Shown: positions 24,502 through 34,397, counted from the first letter of the stretch. The stretch: 64,000 nucleotides of DNA from Bradyrhizobium sp. CCGB12 (GCF_024199845.1 NZ_JANADO010000001.1:1054001-1118000), one strand, 5' to 3'. Notes: a model not told the origin generated them from the letters alone. Numbers and translations are program-made.

Positions 24502-27500
24502 TCAGCGCTGCTGCAGTATCTGAGGCTTGAAATCGTCGCGCTCCCGCGTGCCCTTGAAGCGCGCAAATCGAAGCGCCAGGGTCGGCAGCACCAGCAGGCT
24601 GAGTGCCATCGATGTCATCAGCCCCCCGAGGATGACGATCGCCATCGGCCCCTCGATTTCACGCCCCGGTTCTCCCGCGCCGATCGCGAGTGGAAGCAAT
24701 CCCAGGCCGGTCACGAGTGACGTCATGAGAATCGGGACGAGACGGTCGGCCGCGCCCTCGATTGCGGTGTCGAGCCCCCACACGCGACCGTCGACCAGGA
24801 CGAGGTGCTCGTAGTGAGAGATCATGAGGATGGAATTGCGCAGCGTGATGCCGAACAGCGTGACAAAGCCGACCATCGATCCGAGCGATAGGAGGCCACC
24901 GGTCAGCGCCAGTGCGAACACGCCACCGACGAAGGCGAACGGTAGGTTAATCATGACCAGCAACAGATTTCGCCAATGGCCGGTCACCATCGCAAGCAGA
25001 ACGATGATCCCCGTCCCGGCAAGCAAGGAGTTGACGACGAGATCGCGCCGCGACCGGGCTTGGGCCTCAGCCGCTCCGGCAAATTCGATGCGGGTACCGG
25101 GCGGAAGCGTGACCTCGCGAGCCAGCTTGCGTTTGGCGGCGGCCACGAAGGATTCGAGGTCGCGTCCGCTGACATTCGACGTGACGGTCTGAACGCGCTG
25201 CGCATTCTGGTGCTGGATCTGATAGCGGCCCGAGGTTTCGTAAACGTCGGCGACTTGCTTCAGCAGAATGTAGGCACCGCTCGGTGTGCGCACCGGCAGG
25301 TCGTCGATCTGGGTGAGCCTGGCTCGGGCATGCGCATCAAGGATCACGATGATGTTGAAGACGGCATTGCCTTCATATCCCTGGCCGACGATGTCGCCCT
25401 GATAGGCGGTGCGGACCAATTCGAGGACCTCGACCGCATCGAGCCCCCAGCGCTGCAGATCGGTCGGCCGAAGCGTCACATTGACCTGCGGCATTCCGGG
25501 CGGCGTTCGCCGCTGCACATCCAGGGCGCCCCCAACCTCGTCGAGTTCGCGTGCGACATCGCGCGCGGCGCGATCGAGCGCGTCGAGGTCAGGCCCGTAG
25601 ATGTTGATGACCACAGCCGCACTGAAGCCGGAGACGGTTTCCTCCACGCGCTCCGTCAAATAGGTCTTGCTCGAGAAGGAAACCCCGGGGAAGTCGGCCA
25701 GAGCGGCCCTGATGCGCGCTTCGGCTTCGGATTGTGCCCGACCCGAGAGTCCCGGCTCCAGATCGACCTCGAACTCGCTGGAATGCGGACCAACCGTGTC
25801 GATGCCGGCCTCGGCGCGGCCTGCATGCTGCGCCACCCTGCGAATACCTGGGATATGCCGGAGTGTATCCGTCATCAGTTTGCCGATGCGGAGGGATTCG
25901 TCGAGCGAGGTGCCGGGGATCGCGGAGACGTGCAGGATCAAATGGCCCTCCCGCAGATCGGGTAGGAAGGTCCCGCCGAAGAAAGGCAGCATTGCCGCGC
26001 CGGCGATCGTGATGGCCGCGGCTGCCGTCATCACCAGCTTCGGGTAACGGCCGATACGACGCAGCAAGGCGCGGTAGTAGCGACGGGACCACCGCACTGC
26101 CGGCGGTTCATGCAGGTGCCGTCCGCCATTTCGTCCGACGAGGAGCAGCATGGAGAGCGCCGGGGTGACGGTCAGGGCTACCGCGAGCGAGGCGATCACT
26201 GCGAGGATGTAAGCGATGCCCAGGGGGGCGAACAGTCGGCCGGCAATGCCGGAAAGCCCCAGGACCGGAACGAACACCAGCAGCACCGCAAATGTCGCAT
26301 AGGCAACGGCGGTGCGTACTTCGAGGAAGGCGTCGAGCACGACGCGTGCCTCGGGTTTCGGCTCGGTGGCCAGGCGATTTTCGCGCAATCGACGTACGAC
26401 GTTCTCGACGCCGATCACGGCGTCATCGACGACTTCGCCGATCGCGATTGCAAGGCCGCCCAGCGTCATTGTGTTGAGGGTTTCCCCCATCCATTGCAGT
26501 GCGAGCACGGCCGCAATCAACGACAGGGGGATGGCAGTGCAACTAATGATCGAGGTGCGCCAGTCGAACAGAAAGAGAAAGAGAACGACGACCACGAGCG
26601 CCCCGCCGATCAGCAGCGCGTAGAGCACGTTCTCTGTCGCCGCGTCGATGAAATTGGCAGGGCGAAATATGTCCGCATGGAGCTTGACCCCGTCGGCCTC
26701 GAGGCCGGGTCGCAACTCCTGCAGCGCGGCTTCCGCGCGCGTGGTGACCTCTCGCGTATTCGCGCCATATTGCTGGCTGACCATGAGCATGATGCCAGGT
26801 GAGCCGTCGATGAGCGCGGCTCCGATTGGCGGCTCGGGGGCAGTCACGACGGTGGCGACGTCGCCGAGAACCACGCTTGCGCCGCCCTCGTGCAGAAGAA
26901 CGGTGCGGGCGAGCTGGTCGGGCGTCAGAGACTGTCCCTGGGTTTGCAGTGTGATGCGTTGATTGGCCGTATCGATGAAGCCGGCGCCTCGCACTCCGGT
27001 CGCCTTGCGCGCGGCGGCCAATACGTCGTTCAGGCCGACCCGGAACCGGATCAGATCGTCCGGGCGCACCTGAACCTGTAGTGATCTCACATCTTTGCCG
27101 TAAATGGAGACTTGCGCTACGCCCTGGACGGCCAGTAGCCGTCTTGCAACGGTCCAATCCGCAATGGTGCGCAGATCCATCAGCGAACGCTGGTCGGACG
27201 TCAGACCGATGACCAGCACCGTGCCGGCCAGCGGGGTCAATGGTGTCATTGACGGCGGTTGCACGCCTTGCGGCAGCCGCGCAGCGACGACGGCGAGACG
27301 CTCGGTCACCAATTGGCGCGCCCGATAGATGTCGCTGCGCGGCTGGAAGATGACGGTCACGACGGAGAGGCCCTGGATCGACGACGAGCGCAGACTCTCG
27401 ACGCCGGCCAGGCCGTTGATCGACGTTTCGATCGGTTGCGTGACCAGGATCTCGACGTGCTCCGGGCTAAGGCCGGGGGCCTCGGTCTGGATCGTGACCT

Positions 27501-27669
27501 GCGGTGGCGCGAACTCGGGGAAGACTCCGTATTTGGCTTCGCCGAGCGCGAACAGGCCATAGCCCAGCAGCGCGAAGGACAGCGCGAGCACGATGCCGCG
27601 GAAGCGGATGGCGAACGCGACGAGAGCGGCTTGCGGCCCTGACAAACCGGAGCCGATGCCGTCAGTCAT
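24502..27669 (-). CDS. CusA/CzcA-type heavy-metal RND efflux pump
   Basis: A 1055-residue inner-membrane transporter with the RND layout: one N-terminal helix, a large periplasmic loop, a helix block with [18 protein letters not shown] (TM4, one Asp-Asp pair and the Glu of the proton relay), a second large loop and a final helix block. The TM4 form is closer to CusA than to CzcA, since the first of the CzcA Asp residues is not there. ATG at 27669 overlaps the end of the membrane fusion protein gene by eight bases. No outer-membrane factor gene is adjacent. The substrate metal is unknown; being next to lanM and pqqA makes a role in lanthanide or periplasmic metal balance worth testing. Confidence 0.88.
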   Translation of the reverse strand: MTDGIGSGLSGPQAALVAFAIRFRGIVLALSFALLGYGLFALGEAKYGVFPEFAPPQVTIQTEAPGLSPEHVEILVTQPIETSINGLAGVESLRSSSIQGLSVVTVIFQPRSDIYRARQLVTERLAVVAARLPQGVQPPSMTPLTPLAGTVLVIGLTSDQRSLMDLRTIADWTVARRLLAVQGVAQVSIYGKDVRSLQVQVRPDDLIRFRVGLNDVLAAARKATGVRGAGFIDTANQRITLQTQGQSLTPDQLARTVLLHEGGASVVLGDVATVVTAPEPPIGAALIDGSPGIMLMVSQQYGANTREVTTRAEAALQELRPGLEADGVKLHADIFRPANFIDAATENVLYALLIGGALVVVVLFLFLFDWRTSIISCTAIPLSLIAAVLALQWMGETLNTMTLGGLAIAIGEVVDDAVIGVENVVRRLRENRLATEPKPEARVVLDAFLEVRTAVAYATFAVLLVFVPVLGLSGIAGRLFAPLGIAYILAVIASLAVALTVTPALSMLLLVGRNGGRHLHEPPAVRWSRRYYRALLRRIGRYPKLVMTAAAAITIAGAAMLPFFGGTFLPDLREGHLILHVSAIPGTSLDESLRIGKLMTDTLRHIPGIRRVAQHAGRAEAGIDTVGPHSSEFEVDLEPGLSGRAQSEAEARIRAALADFPGVSFSSKTYLTERVEETVSGFSAAVVINIYGPDLDALDRAARDVARELDEVGGALDVQRRTPPGMPQVNVTLRPTDLQRWGLDAVEVLELVRTAYQGDIVGQGYEGNAVFNIIVILDAHARARLTQIDDLPVRTPSGAYILLKQVADVYETSGRYQIQHQNAQRVQTVTSNVSGRDLESFVAAAKRKLAREVTLPPGTRIEFAGAAEAQARSRRDLVVNSLLAGTGIIVLLAMVTGHWRNLLLVMINLPFAFVGGVFALALTGGLLSLGSMVGFVTLFGITLRNSILMISHYEHLVLVDGRVWGLDTAIEGAADRLVPILMTSLVTGLGLLPLAIGAGEPGREIEGPMAIVILGGLMTSMALSLLVLPTLALRFARFKGTRERDDFKPQILQQR

Positions 27670-28726
27670 CGTCGCCGCCCCGAAGCTCGCTCTTGGCCTC
27701 TTCGGACAACAGGACCTGCGCGCCCCGCATGACGATTTCGGACCCGGATGGGATGTCCCGGACGACGTAATCGTCATCCGAGACCGGCTGATCCATGCTG
27801 ATAGGGTGCCGTCGGAAGCTATCGGGGCTTACTCGCAGGTAAACCCATGATCGCCCCTGCCACCGCACGATCGCGGTGTCCTCGATGAACACGCCGTCGT
27901 AGGTGTTGCCTGACGGCACATAAACAATGGTGTTCATGCCGGGCAGCAGCCCGCTGTCGCCTGGCGCAGAGAAAAAATAGCTCAATCCCTGAATCCGGGG
28001 ATCGGTGCGTGTTGCCGGGGACATGTATTGGAGATCGATATTCGCATTCCGCGTCGGCGCCTGCGCGAGAGCCGCTCCCGGCGCCGCAATGACAGTCGCG
28101 CCGGGCGGCAACGTCACCTGAACCAGAAATTGATCGCGCTCGATCAACCTGACAACGGAGGGTGCGCGCTCGACGATTCCCCGGCCGATCACCGGTCCCC
28201 ACTCCTGCTGCGCCGTTGCCGCGAGAGTTCGGACCTGCGATTCCGCTGCGGTAAGCGCCGCCCTGTCGGCTCGCAAAGTCCCCTCTGCGATTTCGGCTTC
28301 CTTTTTTGGGAGAGCGGCGGAGTCGACCAGATTCTTGGTCCGTTCGAATGCGCTCTTGGCGACTTCAAGCTTGGCCTGCGCCGTCTGGAGTTGAGCCTGC
28401 GCATTGGCGTAGCTGTTGGTGAGCTCCGTAATGCGGGAGATGTCTAGCACCGCTCCATATGCGCGGATTTGCTCGGGATGCGGAGCGGCTTTTACGATCG
28501 CGGTTTCGAGGCCAACCTGCCCCTGCTGGCTCGACGTAAGCTTGACCGCCGGCTGGTCGTTGTTTGCAGGACGGGAAGGCTCCATGCGGCCCGAGTCCGA
28601 TTTGTCCAACTGCGGTTGCGCGGCGACTTGCCGGGCGTGACCCGTGAAAGCCGTGATGCCGGCGACGCACGCCAGCAGATATGCGGCGACGCCGACGTCG
28701 CGCCAGGGAGGTTCTGTAAGTGCCAT
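27662..28726 (-). CDS. RND efflux periplasmic adaptor (membrane fusion protein)
   Basis: A 354-residue adaptor with an N-terminal membrane or signal segment (residues 13-31), a coiled-coil hairpin rich in Ala, Gln, Lys and Glu (about residues 95-160) and a beta-barrel C-terminal half ending in an Asp-rich tail. It links the RND pump to an outer-membrane channel. The start at 28726 is the ATG that begins the N-terminal segment; the long open frame upstream is not protein-like. Its last codons overlap the pump gene, so the two are translated together. Confidence 0.82.
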   Translation of the reverse strand: MALTEPPWRDVGVAAYLLACVAGITAFTGHARQVAAQPQLDKSDSGRMEPSRPANNDQPAVKLTSSQQGQVGLETAIVKAAPHPEQIRAYGAVLDISRITELTNSYANAQAQLQTAQAKLEVAKSAFERTKNLVDSAALPKKEAEIAEGTLRADRAALTAAESQVRTLAATAQQEWGPVIGRGIVERAPSVVRLIERDQFLVQVTLPPGATVIAAPGAALAQAPTRNANIDLQYMSPATRTDPRIQGLSYFFSAPGDSGLLPGMNTIVYVPSGNTYDGVFIEDTAIVRWQGRSWVYLRVSPDSFRRHPISMDQPVSDDDYVVRDIPSGSEIVMRGAQVLLSEEAKSELRGGDDD

Positions 28727-28942
28727 CAGCCTGTTAGCAGTTGTGGGGAACCAGCTTATTGACGAAACGAACGGGCGGCAAGGCGCTGGTTTCACGTCTT
28801 CCAATGGATGAAGGTCGGTGCATCCGATGGCGAGGCTGGAAAGTGAAGTTCTGCTCCGTCGCGGTCCGGATTGAAACTTCCCCCTCCTTGGAACGTAACC
28901 CTTTCGTGCTAATCTCCACCGCCCCTTGCGAGAGGATCCCGG

Positions 28943-29152
28943 ATGAACCCGATTGACCTGGTGGTGACTGTGTGTGCGGTGCTCTCGCCTGCAACCTGCG
29001 AGGAGCAGCATCTGGTATTCAACTATTCCGGGTCGCCGCGGCAATGCGCGATGGCCGCGCCGCCCTATATCGCGCAATGGGTCGGCGAGCATCCGAAGTG
29101 GCATGCGGTGCGGTGGCGCTGCGAATATCCGCACCCGAACGACAAGGCGTGA
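28943..29152 (+). CDS. conserved small protein, probably secreted
   Basis: A 69-residue product with a short hydrophobic N-terminus (MNPIDLVVTVCAVLSPATC) and four cysteines (residues 11, 19, 35 and 60), plus W-rich segments AQWVGEHPKW and VRWRCEYP. A GAGAGGATCCCGG leader gives a fair ribosome site. The balanced composition and conserved-looking Cys and Trp residues suggest a real protein, possibly disulfide-linked. It is divergent from the RND genes. No function was recognised. Confidence 0.65.
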   Translation: MNPIDLVVTVCAVLSPATCEEQHLVFNYSGSPRQCAMAAPPYIAQWVGEHPKWHAVRWRCEYPHPNDKA

Positions 29153-29161
29153 GCCGCGCGT

Positions 29162-29282
29162 TACTCCAAGATCCTCATGGTGAGGAGCGCGAAGCGCGTC
29201 TCGAACCATGCAGGCCCGGCTCTCGCCCGCAGCCATCCTTCGAGATGCCTGCTTCGCAGGCTCCTCAGGATGAGGGAGGTGG
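29162..29282. repeat. intergenic inverted repeat (CCTCATGGTGAGGAG family)
   Basis: ATCCTCATGGTGAGGAGC near the left end and GGCTCCTCAGGATGAGG at the right end are partly inverted copies, with GCGCGAAGCGCG and GCCTGCTTCGCAGGC hairpins between them. It is an extragenic repeat of rhizobial type, sitting between two convergent genes. Confidence 0.65.
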
Positions 29283-29284
29283 CG

Positions 29285-29632
29285 CTACTTGGTGCAGTCC
29301 TTCAGATCCTTGTCGGCGATCGAGAATACCGCATCCGCCCTGATCTCGATGTCGCGAACGATGCACTGCCGCGCATTGGGATAGCTGACCTTGGCATCAT
29401 AGCGGCCGGGCTCGACGCCGGTAATGCGCAGCCGCTCGTCGTGGTCGACCTCCTTGTCCTTGTCGTTCAAGCACTGGTTCGGACCCCAGTCGGTCTTGCC
29501 GGCCGGCGACAGCTGAAAGCCCGAGATCGTCTCCGTCGTCAGATTCCACAGCCGGATGCCCTTGCCCTTGGTCTGCGCGGCGGCTTCGCCGGCAAGCGTC
29601 AACAACGCGATCAAAGCCAGAACCCAACGCAT
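29285..29632 (-). CDS. hypothetical secreted protein
   Basis: A 115-residue protein with a signal peptide (MRWVLALIALLTL, cleavage after AAAQ near residue 19) and a compact mature part with three cysteines, including NQCLND, RQCIVRD and KDCTK. It contains beta-like segments such as GIRLWNLTTETISGFQLSPAG. It follows the pentapeptide-repeat gene by 26 bases on the same strand and so seems to end the ABC transporter operon. No family was assigned; similar proteins accompany quinoprotein accessory genes only by location (inference). Confidence 0.65.
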   Translation of the reverse strand: MRWVLALIALLTLAGEAAAQTKGKGIRLWNLTTETISGFQLSPAGKTDWGPNQCLNDKDKEVDHDERLRITGVEPGRYDAKVSYPNARQCIVRDIEIRADAVFSIADKDLKDCTK

Positions 29633-29658
29633 CAGCCAGTCCTCCCAAAGGCGCGCCT

Positions 29659-30453
29659 TCATTCCCTGATCAGGCGTTCGCGGTTCTTTGCCTTGTCGAA
29701 ATTTTTGGCGCGGTCAAGGCCGTTCGGGGCGATCAGCTTTGCCGAGACGAGATCGGCGCCATCGAAATCGGCGTCAATGACGATGGCGCCGGTCAGATCG
29801 GCTCCGCCGAGTTGGGCGTTTTTCAGCGATGCACCGCTCAGGTCGGCGCCCCTGAGGACTGCGAATTCGAGGTCGACGCGTGACAAATCGGCGTTGCGCG
29901 CGTTCAGCCGTTCCAGATTGGCGGATCTCAGCACCGCGCGCATCAGCCCCATCGACTGGTTGCGCATGTCGGCACCGAGATGCGCATCCGCGATCGACGT
30001 GCCGACCATGCTCGCGCCGGTCAGATCTGCAGTGATCCGCGCACCGGTCAGATTGGCGCCGTCGAGGCGAGCACGTGCCATCTGTGACGCGAACAGATTG
30101 GCGCCCTTCAGGCTCGCGCCCGTGAGATCTGCATCCAGCAGCCACGCCTGATCGAGGATCGCCCCATCAAGCCGGGCGCCGACGAGTTTCGTCTTGTTGA
30201 GCCGTGCCGCACGGAGAATTGCCTTGCTCAGGTCGAGACCACTGAGATCGAGCCCCGATAACCGCTTACCGGTCAAATCGGCGGGCGCGCCGGCGCTCGC
30301 TTTGGCCAGCGTGGCCTCGACCTCCTGCCGGCTCATCTCGGCAGAGACCATGGCGGGTGACGTCAGATCGAGATCGCGCATCATGTCCTGCGCGCGCGCC
30401 GTTGTCGCGAGCAGAGCAAGGCCAAGCGCCATCAGGGCGATCGTTCGCTTCAT
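29659..30453 (-). CDS. pentapeptide-repeat protein, exported
   Basis: A 264-residue protein with a signal peptide (MKRTIALMALGLALLATTARA, about 21 residues) and, from residue 60 to 240, tandem A(D/N)LxG-type five-residue repeats (for example ADLTGASLKGANL, GADLSGASLKNAQLGGADLTGA) that form a right-handed quadrilateral beta-helix. ATG at 30453 is used because it begins the signal; an ATG six codons earlier is possible. It follows an ABC transporter gene set by 48 bases and may act with it in the periplasm. Biochemical function unknown. Confidence 0.85.
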   Translation of the reverse strand: MKRTIALMALGLALLATTARAQDMMRDLDLTSPAMVSAEMSRQEVEATLAKASAGAPADLTGKRLSGLDLSGLDLSKAILRAARLNKTKLVGARLDGAILDQAWLLDADLTGASLKGANLFASQMARARLDGANLTGARITADLTGASMVGTSIADAHLGADMRNQSMGLMRAVLRSANLERLNARNADLSRVDLEFAVLRGADLSGASLKNAQLGGADLTGAIVIDADFDGADLVSAKLIAPNGLDRAKNFDKAKNRERLIRE

Positions 30454-30501
30454 CAGCAGACTCCGCTGCAACCCAATCTAGCACGCGCCTCGCGCGATTG
30501 C

Positions 30502-31239
30502 CTATGAGGCATCCCGCCCGGCGCGTTCGTCGCCTTCCCCTTGGATGCGCCGCGCTAGCCCGGCCTTGATCGCCGCAATCTCAGCTTCGCCGCGTGCGTC
30601 GCGCGGAATGGCGATCGGCACCTCCTGCACGATGCGAGCCGGGCGCGGCGACAGGAAGAGCAGGCGGTCGCCGAGCCGGATCGCATCGTCGAGGCTGTGA
30701 GTGACGAGCAGCGTCATCACCGGACGGCTCGCCACCAGCGTTGCGATCTCGTCGCGCAGACGGCCGGCGAGCGCATCGTCGAGCGAGGCGAGGGGCTCGT
30801 CGAGCACCAGCAGGTCGGGCTCGACCGCGAAGGCGCGCGCCAACGCCACGCGCCGGGCAAGGCCCAGCGACAATTCGCCGGGGAAATGGTCGCGATGCGC
30901 CTCCAGCTCCAGGATCCTGAACAGCTCGGCGAGCTTCGCATCGGTGACGTCAGGGGCAGCCAATCGCACATTCTGCTCGACCGAGCGCCACGGCAGCAGC
31001 CGTGGCTCCTGGAACACCATGCCGATCCGTGCCTGCGGCGGCCGCGCAATGCGCCCCTGAAATTCGTGGTCGAGCCCCAGGATGATGCGCAGCATCGTGC
31101 TCTTGCCGCAGCCTGACGGGCCGATCAGCACGCCGACTTCACCGGATTGAAGCGTGAATTTGACTGGCGCCAGCACCTCGTGCGTTCCGCCCGCGGCACT
31201 CCTGAACGTCTTGCCTGTGATCTCGACCTCAAGCCGCAC
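30502..31239 (-). CDS. ABC transporter ATPase (SsuB/TauB type)
   Basis: A 245-residue nucleotide-binding protein. Walker A is GPSGCGKST, the Q-loop is VFQEPRLLPWRSV, Walker B is LLVLDEPLASLD and the switch His is in LLVTHSLDDA. The signature reads LSLGLARRVALARA, with Leu-Gly in place of the usual Gly-Gly. The GTG at 31239 is taken as start; it overlaps the end of the permease gene by 11 bases. It powers the importer formed with the neighbouring permease and binding protein. Confidence 0.88.
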   Translation of the reverse strand: MRLEVEITGKTFRSAAGGTHEVLAPVKFTLQSGEVGVLIGPSGCGKSTMLRIILGLDHEFQGRIARPPQARIGMVFQEPRLLPWRSVEQNVRLAAPDVTDAKLAELFRILELEAHRDHFPGELSLGLARRVALARAFAVEPDLLVLDEPLASLDDALAGRLRDEIATLVASRPVMTLLVTHSLDDAIRLGDRLLFLSPRPARIVQEVPIAIPRDARGEAEIAAIKAGLARRIQGEGDERAGRDAS

Positions 31240-31966
31240 GGGGCCGCCACCGTGTTGCGCGGGCTTCGAACGGCTGCACCAGCAAGGTTTCGATGACGAG
31301 CACGACGGCGGCAAAGGTCAGCGAATAGGCGAGCAGCCGCGGCGTGTCGAACAGCTGGAAGGCGACGCCGATCTCGAAGCCGACGCCGTTCGGACGTCCC
31401 AGGAGCTCGGCGACCAGCACGATCTTCCACACCAGCGACAATCCGGAACGGGCGGAGGCCGCGATATAAGGCGCGAGCTGCGGCAGCACGACGTGGCGGA
31501 AGGCGCGCCAGCGCGGCATCGCGAACACGCTCGCCATCTCGTCGAGCGAGCTGTCGAGCGCGCGGGTCCCCTCGCGCAGGGTGACGATGGCAGTCGGCAG
31601 CTTGTTGATGGCGATCGCCGCGATCGCGGCGGCCTCGGTGAGGCCAGCCCAGATATAGGCCAGCACGATCACGACCAATGCGGGCAGATTGAGCAGAAGG
31701 ATCAGCCAGGGATCACCGAGCCGGTCGGCAAGCTTCACCCGGCCCATCAGATAGCCGATGGCACTGCCGAGCGACATCGCCAATGTGAAGGCGAGCGCCA
31801 CGCGCGCCAGCGTGGCGCCAAGATGCAGGAACAACGCACCGCTCAAGGCCTCCGCGATCATCACCTGGAGCACGGCCGGCGGCGAGGGCAGCTTTGCGCC
31901 GCCGACGAACAGCGCGGCGATCCACCAGATTGCGAGCAACAGGGCGAACGAGAGGAGACGCAGCAC
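31229..31966 (-). CDS. ABC transporter permease (SsuC/TauC type)
   Basis: A 245-residue inner-membrane protein with six or so hydrophobic segments and an EAA-type loop (DEMASVFAMPRWRAFRHVVLPQLAPY). The GTG at 31966 is chosen because it comes one base after the stop of the binding-protein gene and opens directly with a membrane segment (VLRLLSFALLLAIWW); the frame stays open far upstream inside the neighbouring gene but is not coding. Sulfonate/nitrate/taurine family; cargo not known. Confidence 0.85.
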   Translation of the reverse strand: MLRLLSFALLLAIWWIAALFVGGAKLPSPPAVLQVMIAEALSGALFLHLGATLARVALAFTLAMSLGSAIGYLMGRVKLADRLGDPWLILLLNLPALVVIVLAYIWAGLTEAAAIAAIAINKLPTAIVTLREGTRALDSSLDEMASVFAMPRWRAFRHVVLPQLAPYIAASARSGLSLVWKIVLVAELLGRPNGVGFEIGVAFQLFDTPRLLAYSLTFAAVVLVIETLLVQPFEARATRWRPRAA

Positions 31967-31967
31967 C

Positions 31968-32963
31968 TCAGTCTCCGGGGACTGCGTGATAGAAGGTACC
32001 GGGATCGAGGTCGACCGTCGGTCCGACGAGATCGCGGCCCCCGATCTCGGCGAGCACGCGGTAGAGCACCCGCGCATCCGCCTCCTCGTCGGCGATGCTC
32101 CGGCGCGGGATGCCGTCGCGATAGCGGTCGCGATAGGTCTTGAGCATGGCCGGATCGGTGGTGCCAGTGAGCGGCACGATCTTGTCCCAGGCCGCATCCG
32201 AGGTCACGAGCAGCTCCTTGGCCTTGCGGGTCATCGCGATGAAGCGCGCCACGGCGTCACGATGGCTTGCCGCCCAGCTCTCGTCGAAGACATAGCCAAC
32301 CGCGGAGACCGCTCCCTTGGCACCGAGTTTTGGCAGGATGTCCTCGATGCCGGCGAGGCGACGAAAACCCTTGGCCTCCAGCTGGGCGCAGAAATTCCAG
32401 AAGTTGAGACTGGCATCCATCTCGCCGTCGAGCGCCTTGGCGGCGATCAGGGGTGGGGCGCCATAGACAATGGTCGCCGCAGACTTCAGATCGATGCCGT
32501 CCTGCTTCATGCTTGCCTGCAGCAGCAGCCAGCTCTTGTCGATCGCTCCGCCGCCGACGGCAAGTTTGCGTCCCCTGAGGTCGGCGAGCGTCTTGATTGG
32601 AGATGCCGCCGGCACCATCACCGCGCCGAGCGCACTGGAGTAAGGATAGAACGTGAGCTTGGCGCCGAGCGCGCGCTCGCGCGACACCCACAGCCAGTCC
32701 GACAGGATGATGTCGGCGCTGCCTGCGCGCAGCGCGATCTTGCCGGCCTCGGGGCTCGCAAGCTCGGTGACGTCGAGCGACAGATCGGCCTCCTTGTCAA
32801 GGCCGCTGGCGCGGATTGCAGCAAGCTCCCAGGAGAATGTTCCGGTTTTCTGCACTGCAAGGCGGATGGTATCCGCGGCGCGGCCGGATGCGATCTGTGC
32901 CAGCGCCAGCGTCGCCGCGAGCGCGAATGTACGACCAAGTGACCTTACACCAAGTGCTCTCAT
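31968..32963 (-). CDS. ABC transporter substrate-binding protein (SsuA/NMT1 type)
   Basis: A 331-residue periplasmic protein with signal peptide (ALAATLALAQIASGRAA, ending near residue 30) and the NMT1/SsuA fold: IRLAVQKTGTFSWELAAIRASGL at the mature start, a DIILSDWLWVSRERA loop and GRKLAVGGGAIDKSWLLLQA. It starts an operon that continues with permease, ATPase, a pentapeptide-repeat protein and a small secreted protein. The cargo is unknown. The location between lanthanide and quinoprotein accessory genes hints at a link to alcohol metabolism, but this is inference. Confidence 0.85.
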   Translation of the reverse strand: MRALGVRSLGRTFALAATLALAQIASGRAADTIRLAVQKTGTFSWELAAIRASGLDKEADLSLDVTELASPEAGKIALRAGSADIILSDWLWVSRERALGAKLTFYPYSSALGAVMVPAASPIKTLADLRGRKLAVGGGAIDKSWLLLQASMKQDGIDLKSAATIVYGAPPLIAAKALDGEMDASLNFWNFCAQLEAKGFRRLAGIEDILPKLGAKGAVSAVGYVFDESWAASHRDAVARFIAMTRKAKELLVTSDAAWDKIVPLTGTTDPAMLKTYRDRYRDGIPRRSIADEEADARVLYRVLAEIGGRDLVGPTVDLDPGTFYHAVPGD

Positions 32964-33050
32964 CACCTTGTGAGCCGTTTCCTCTGACAGAGTGCTTTTC
33001 AGGACAATACGCATAGCATAGCTTTGGTCGCAACCAGCGGGAGGATGCGC

Positions 33051-33410
33051 ATGAAACTGGCGGGACAGCTACGACCGATTGTCGCCGCATTGGCGGTGCT
33101 GGCGGCGACCGCATGCGTGGCGCGGGCCGAGGAGGCCAATGACTATCCGACGTCAGCGCGCGCGGAATACGTCTATGGCTGCATGAAGGCCAATGGCGAG
33201 ACGCGGTCTGCGATCGAGCAATGTTCCTGCTCGGTCGACGTGGTGGCCTCGATCGTGCCCTATGAGCGCTACGTCACGGCGGAGACGGCGCTGAGCATGT
33301 CCCAGGTGCGCGGCGATCTCGGCGTCCCGTTCCGCACCTCCCAGCAGGCGAACTCGGCGGTGAATGATTTGCGCCGCGCGCAGGCAGAGGCAGAGGTGAG
33401 GTGTTTCTGA
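33051..33410 (+). CDS. hypothetical secreted protein with four cysteines
   Basis: A 119-residue protein with a signal peptide (LRPIVAALAVLAATACVARA, ending near residue 25). The mature part contains EYVYGCMKANGETRSAIEQCSCSVDVVAS and a C-terminal Cys. A CGGGAGG site lies 7 bases before the ATG at 33051. It is divergent from the ABC transporter operon. Proteins of this kind (Cys-rich YGCMxxN...CSC pattern) are found beside quinoprotein genes in rhizobia and methylotrophs, from memory; no function is known. Confidence 0.68.
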   Translation: MKLAGQLRPIVAALAVLAATACVARAEEANDYPTSARAEYVYGCMKANGETRSAIEQCSCSVDVVASIVPYERYVTAETALSMSQVRGDLGVPFRTSQQANSAVNDLRRAQAEAEVRCF

Positions 33411-33437
33411 CGGCCTGCTCAATGCCAACCGCATTCG

Positions 33438-33522
33438 TCATGCCCGGGCTTGTCCCGGGCATCCACGTTCTTAGGCAGATGCGAAGTTCGTGGATGGCCG
33501 GGACAAGCCCGGCCATGACGAC
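33438..33522. repeat. inverted repeat element GTCATGCCCGGGCTTGTCCCGGGCAT...
   Basis: The ends GTCATGCCCGGGCTTGTCCCGG and CCGGGACAAGCCCGGCCATGAC are near-perfect inverted copies of about 22 bases, with GCATCCACG/CGTGGATGG inside. It follows the same end pattern as the element at 19757-19862. It lies between convergent genes and may act as a two-way terminator. Confidence 0.75.
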
Positions 33523-33530
33523 CGAGAGAC

Positions 33531-34346
33531 TCACGTCCCCGGCTTCTCCACATCCCACTCATTGCGGAACACGTGCCCATCCGTGTCCTTTGCCTCCGCG
33601 CGGAAGCGCTTGGCGCCGTTGGAGACATAGGTGAAGCGCAAATTGGGATCTTCCGAGATCGAGATGCCGCCTTCCATCGACAGCACAGGGCTGTCGTCCT
33701 GCGTCAGCTTGAGCTGGTTGATGAAGAAGGCAGGGATGTAGAGCTGCGTGACCTGGTCCATCTGCAGGCCGGAATTGTTGGGATGGCCGATCATGATCTG
33801 CGCCTCGCGCACGCGGCTCGCCGGCGCCTCCTCGCGTGCGAATTGCCGGTAGCGCATCTTGCCGAGCCGGGCCTTGGCTTCCTCGATGTTCTTGCCCGCC
33901 GGTGCGGAGCAGCCGCCGGAGGCCTTCACATAGACTTTCGAGACATAAAGCTGGCCGTCGCTGAGCTCGGCCACCGCGTGCACGTCGGTGTAGTTGTTGA
34001 CGCGGACGCGCGTCGAGATCTCCGTGACATTGGCATCCGGTCCAAGCTCGAACTTCGCCGCCATCGGCGCCGGGTTGCGGTCGATCACCAGCGTGATCGA
34101 ACGGATGCGCCTGCTGTCGCCGGGCGACAGCTTGCTGCGCAAGGTCACCGGCACGATGGCGGCGTCCTCGGCGCGATACGGCATCTCGATGCCGATCACG
34201 GCGCTGCCGTCGTTCATCGGACGGTTGCTGAAGATGTCCTGCACCAGGCCCGGCCAGGGATCGTAGGGCTCTTCAGCCTGCGCCGGCATCGCGAAGGCGA
34301 TGCCGAGCAGGAGGGCAAGGGTCAGGCGCCGTGTGCATCCCGTCAT
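33531..34346 (-). CDS. quinoprotein dehydrogenase-associated SoxYZ-like carrier protein
   Basis: A 271-residue periplasmic protein with signal peptide (cleavage after AQA at about residue 24). The N-terminal half is SoxY-like and carries the swinging-arm type GGC motif at G144-G145-C146, and the C-terminal half is SoxZ-like (HPNNSGLQMDQ, PAFFINQLKLTQD). Fused SoxYZ carriers of this kind occur only with PQQ dehydrogenase gene sets; in the sulfur-oxidation system SoxYZ holds a substrate on its terminal Cys, so a similar covalent carrier role is inferred. It is followed upstream by a metallo-hydrolase gene of the same relay system. Confidence 0.85.
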   Translation of the reverse strand: MTGCTRRLTLALLLGIAFAMPAQAEEPYDPWPGLVQDIFSNRPMNDGSAVIGIEMPYRAEDAAIVPVTLRSKLSPGDSRRIRSITLVIDRNPAPMAAKFELGPDANVTEISTRVRVNNYTDVHAVAELSDGQLYVSKVYVKASGGCSAPAGKNIEEAKARLGKMRYRQFAREEAPASRVREAQIMIGHPNNSGLQMDQVTQLYIPAFFINQLKLTQDDSPVLSMEGGISISEDPNLRFTYVSNGAKRFRAEAKDTDGHVFRNEWDVEKPGT

Positions 34347-34397
34347 GATTATGGTCCTGCGGACGATACAGTCGTTCGGTGCAGCCTAGCGCGACCG

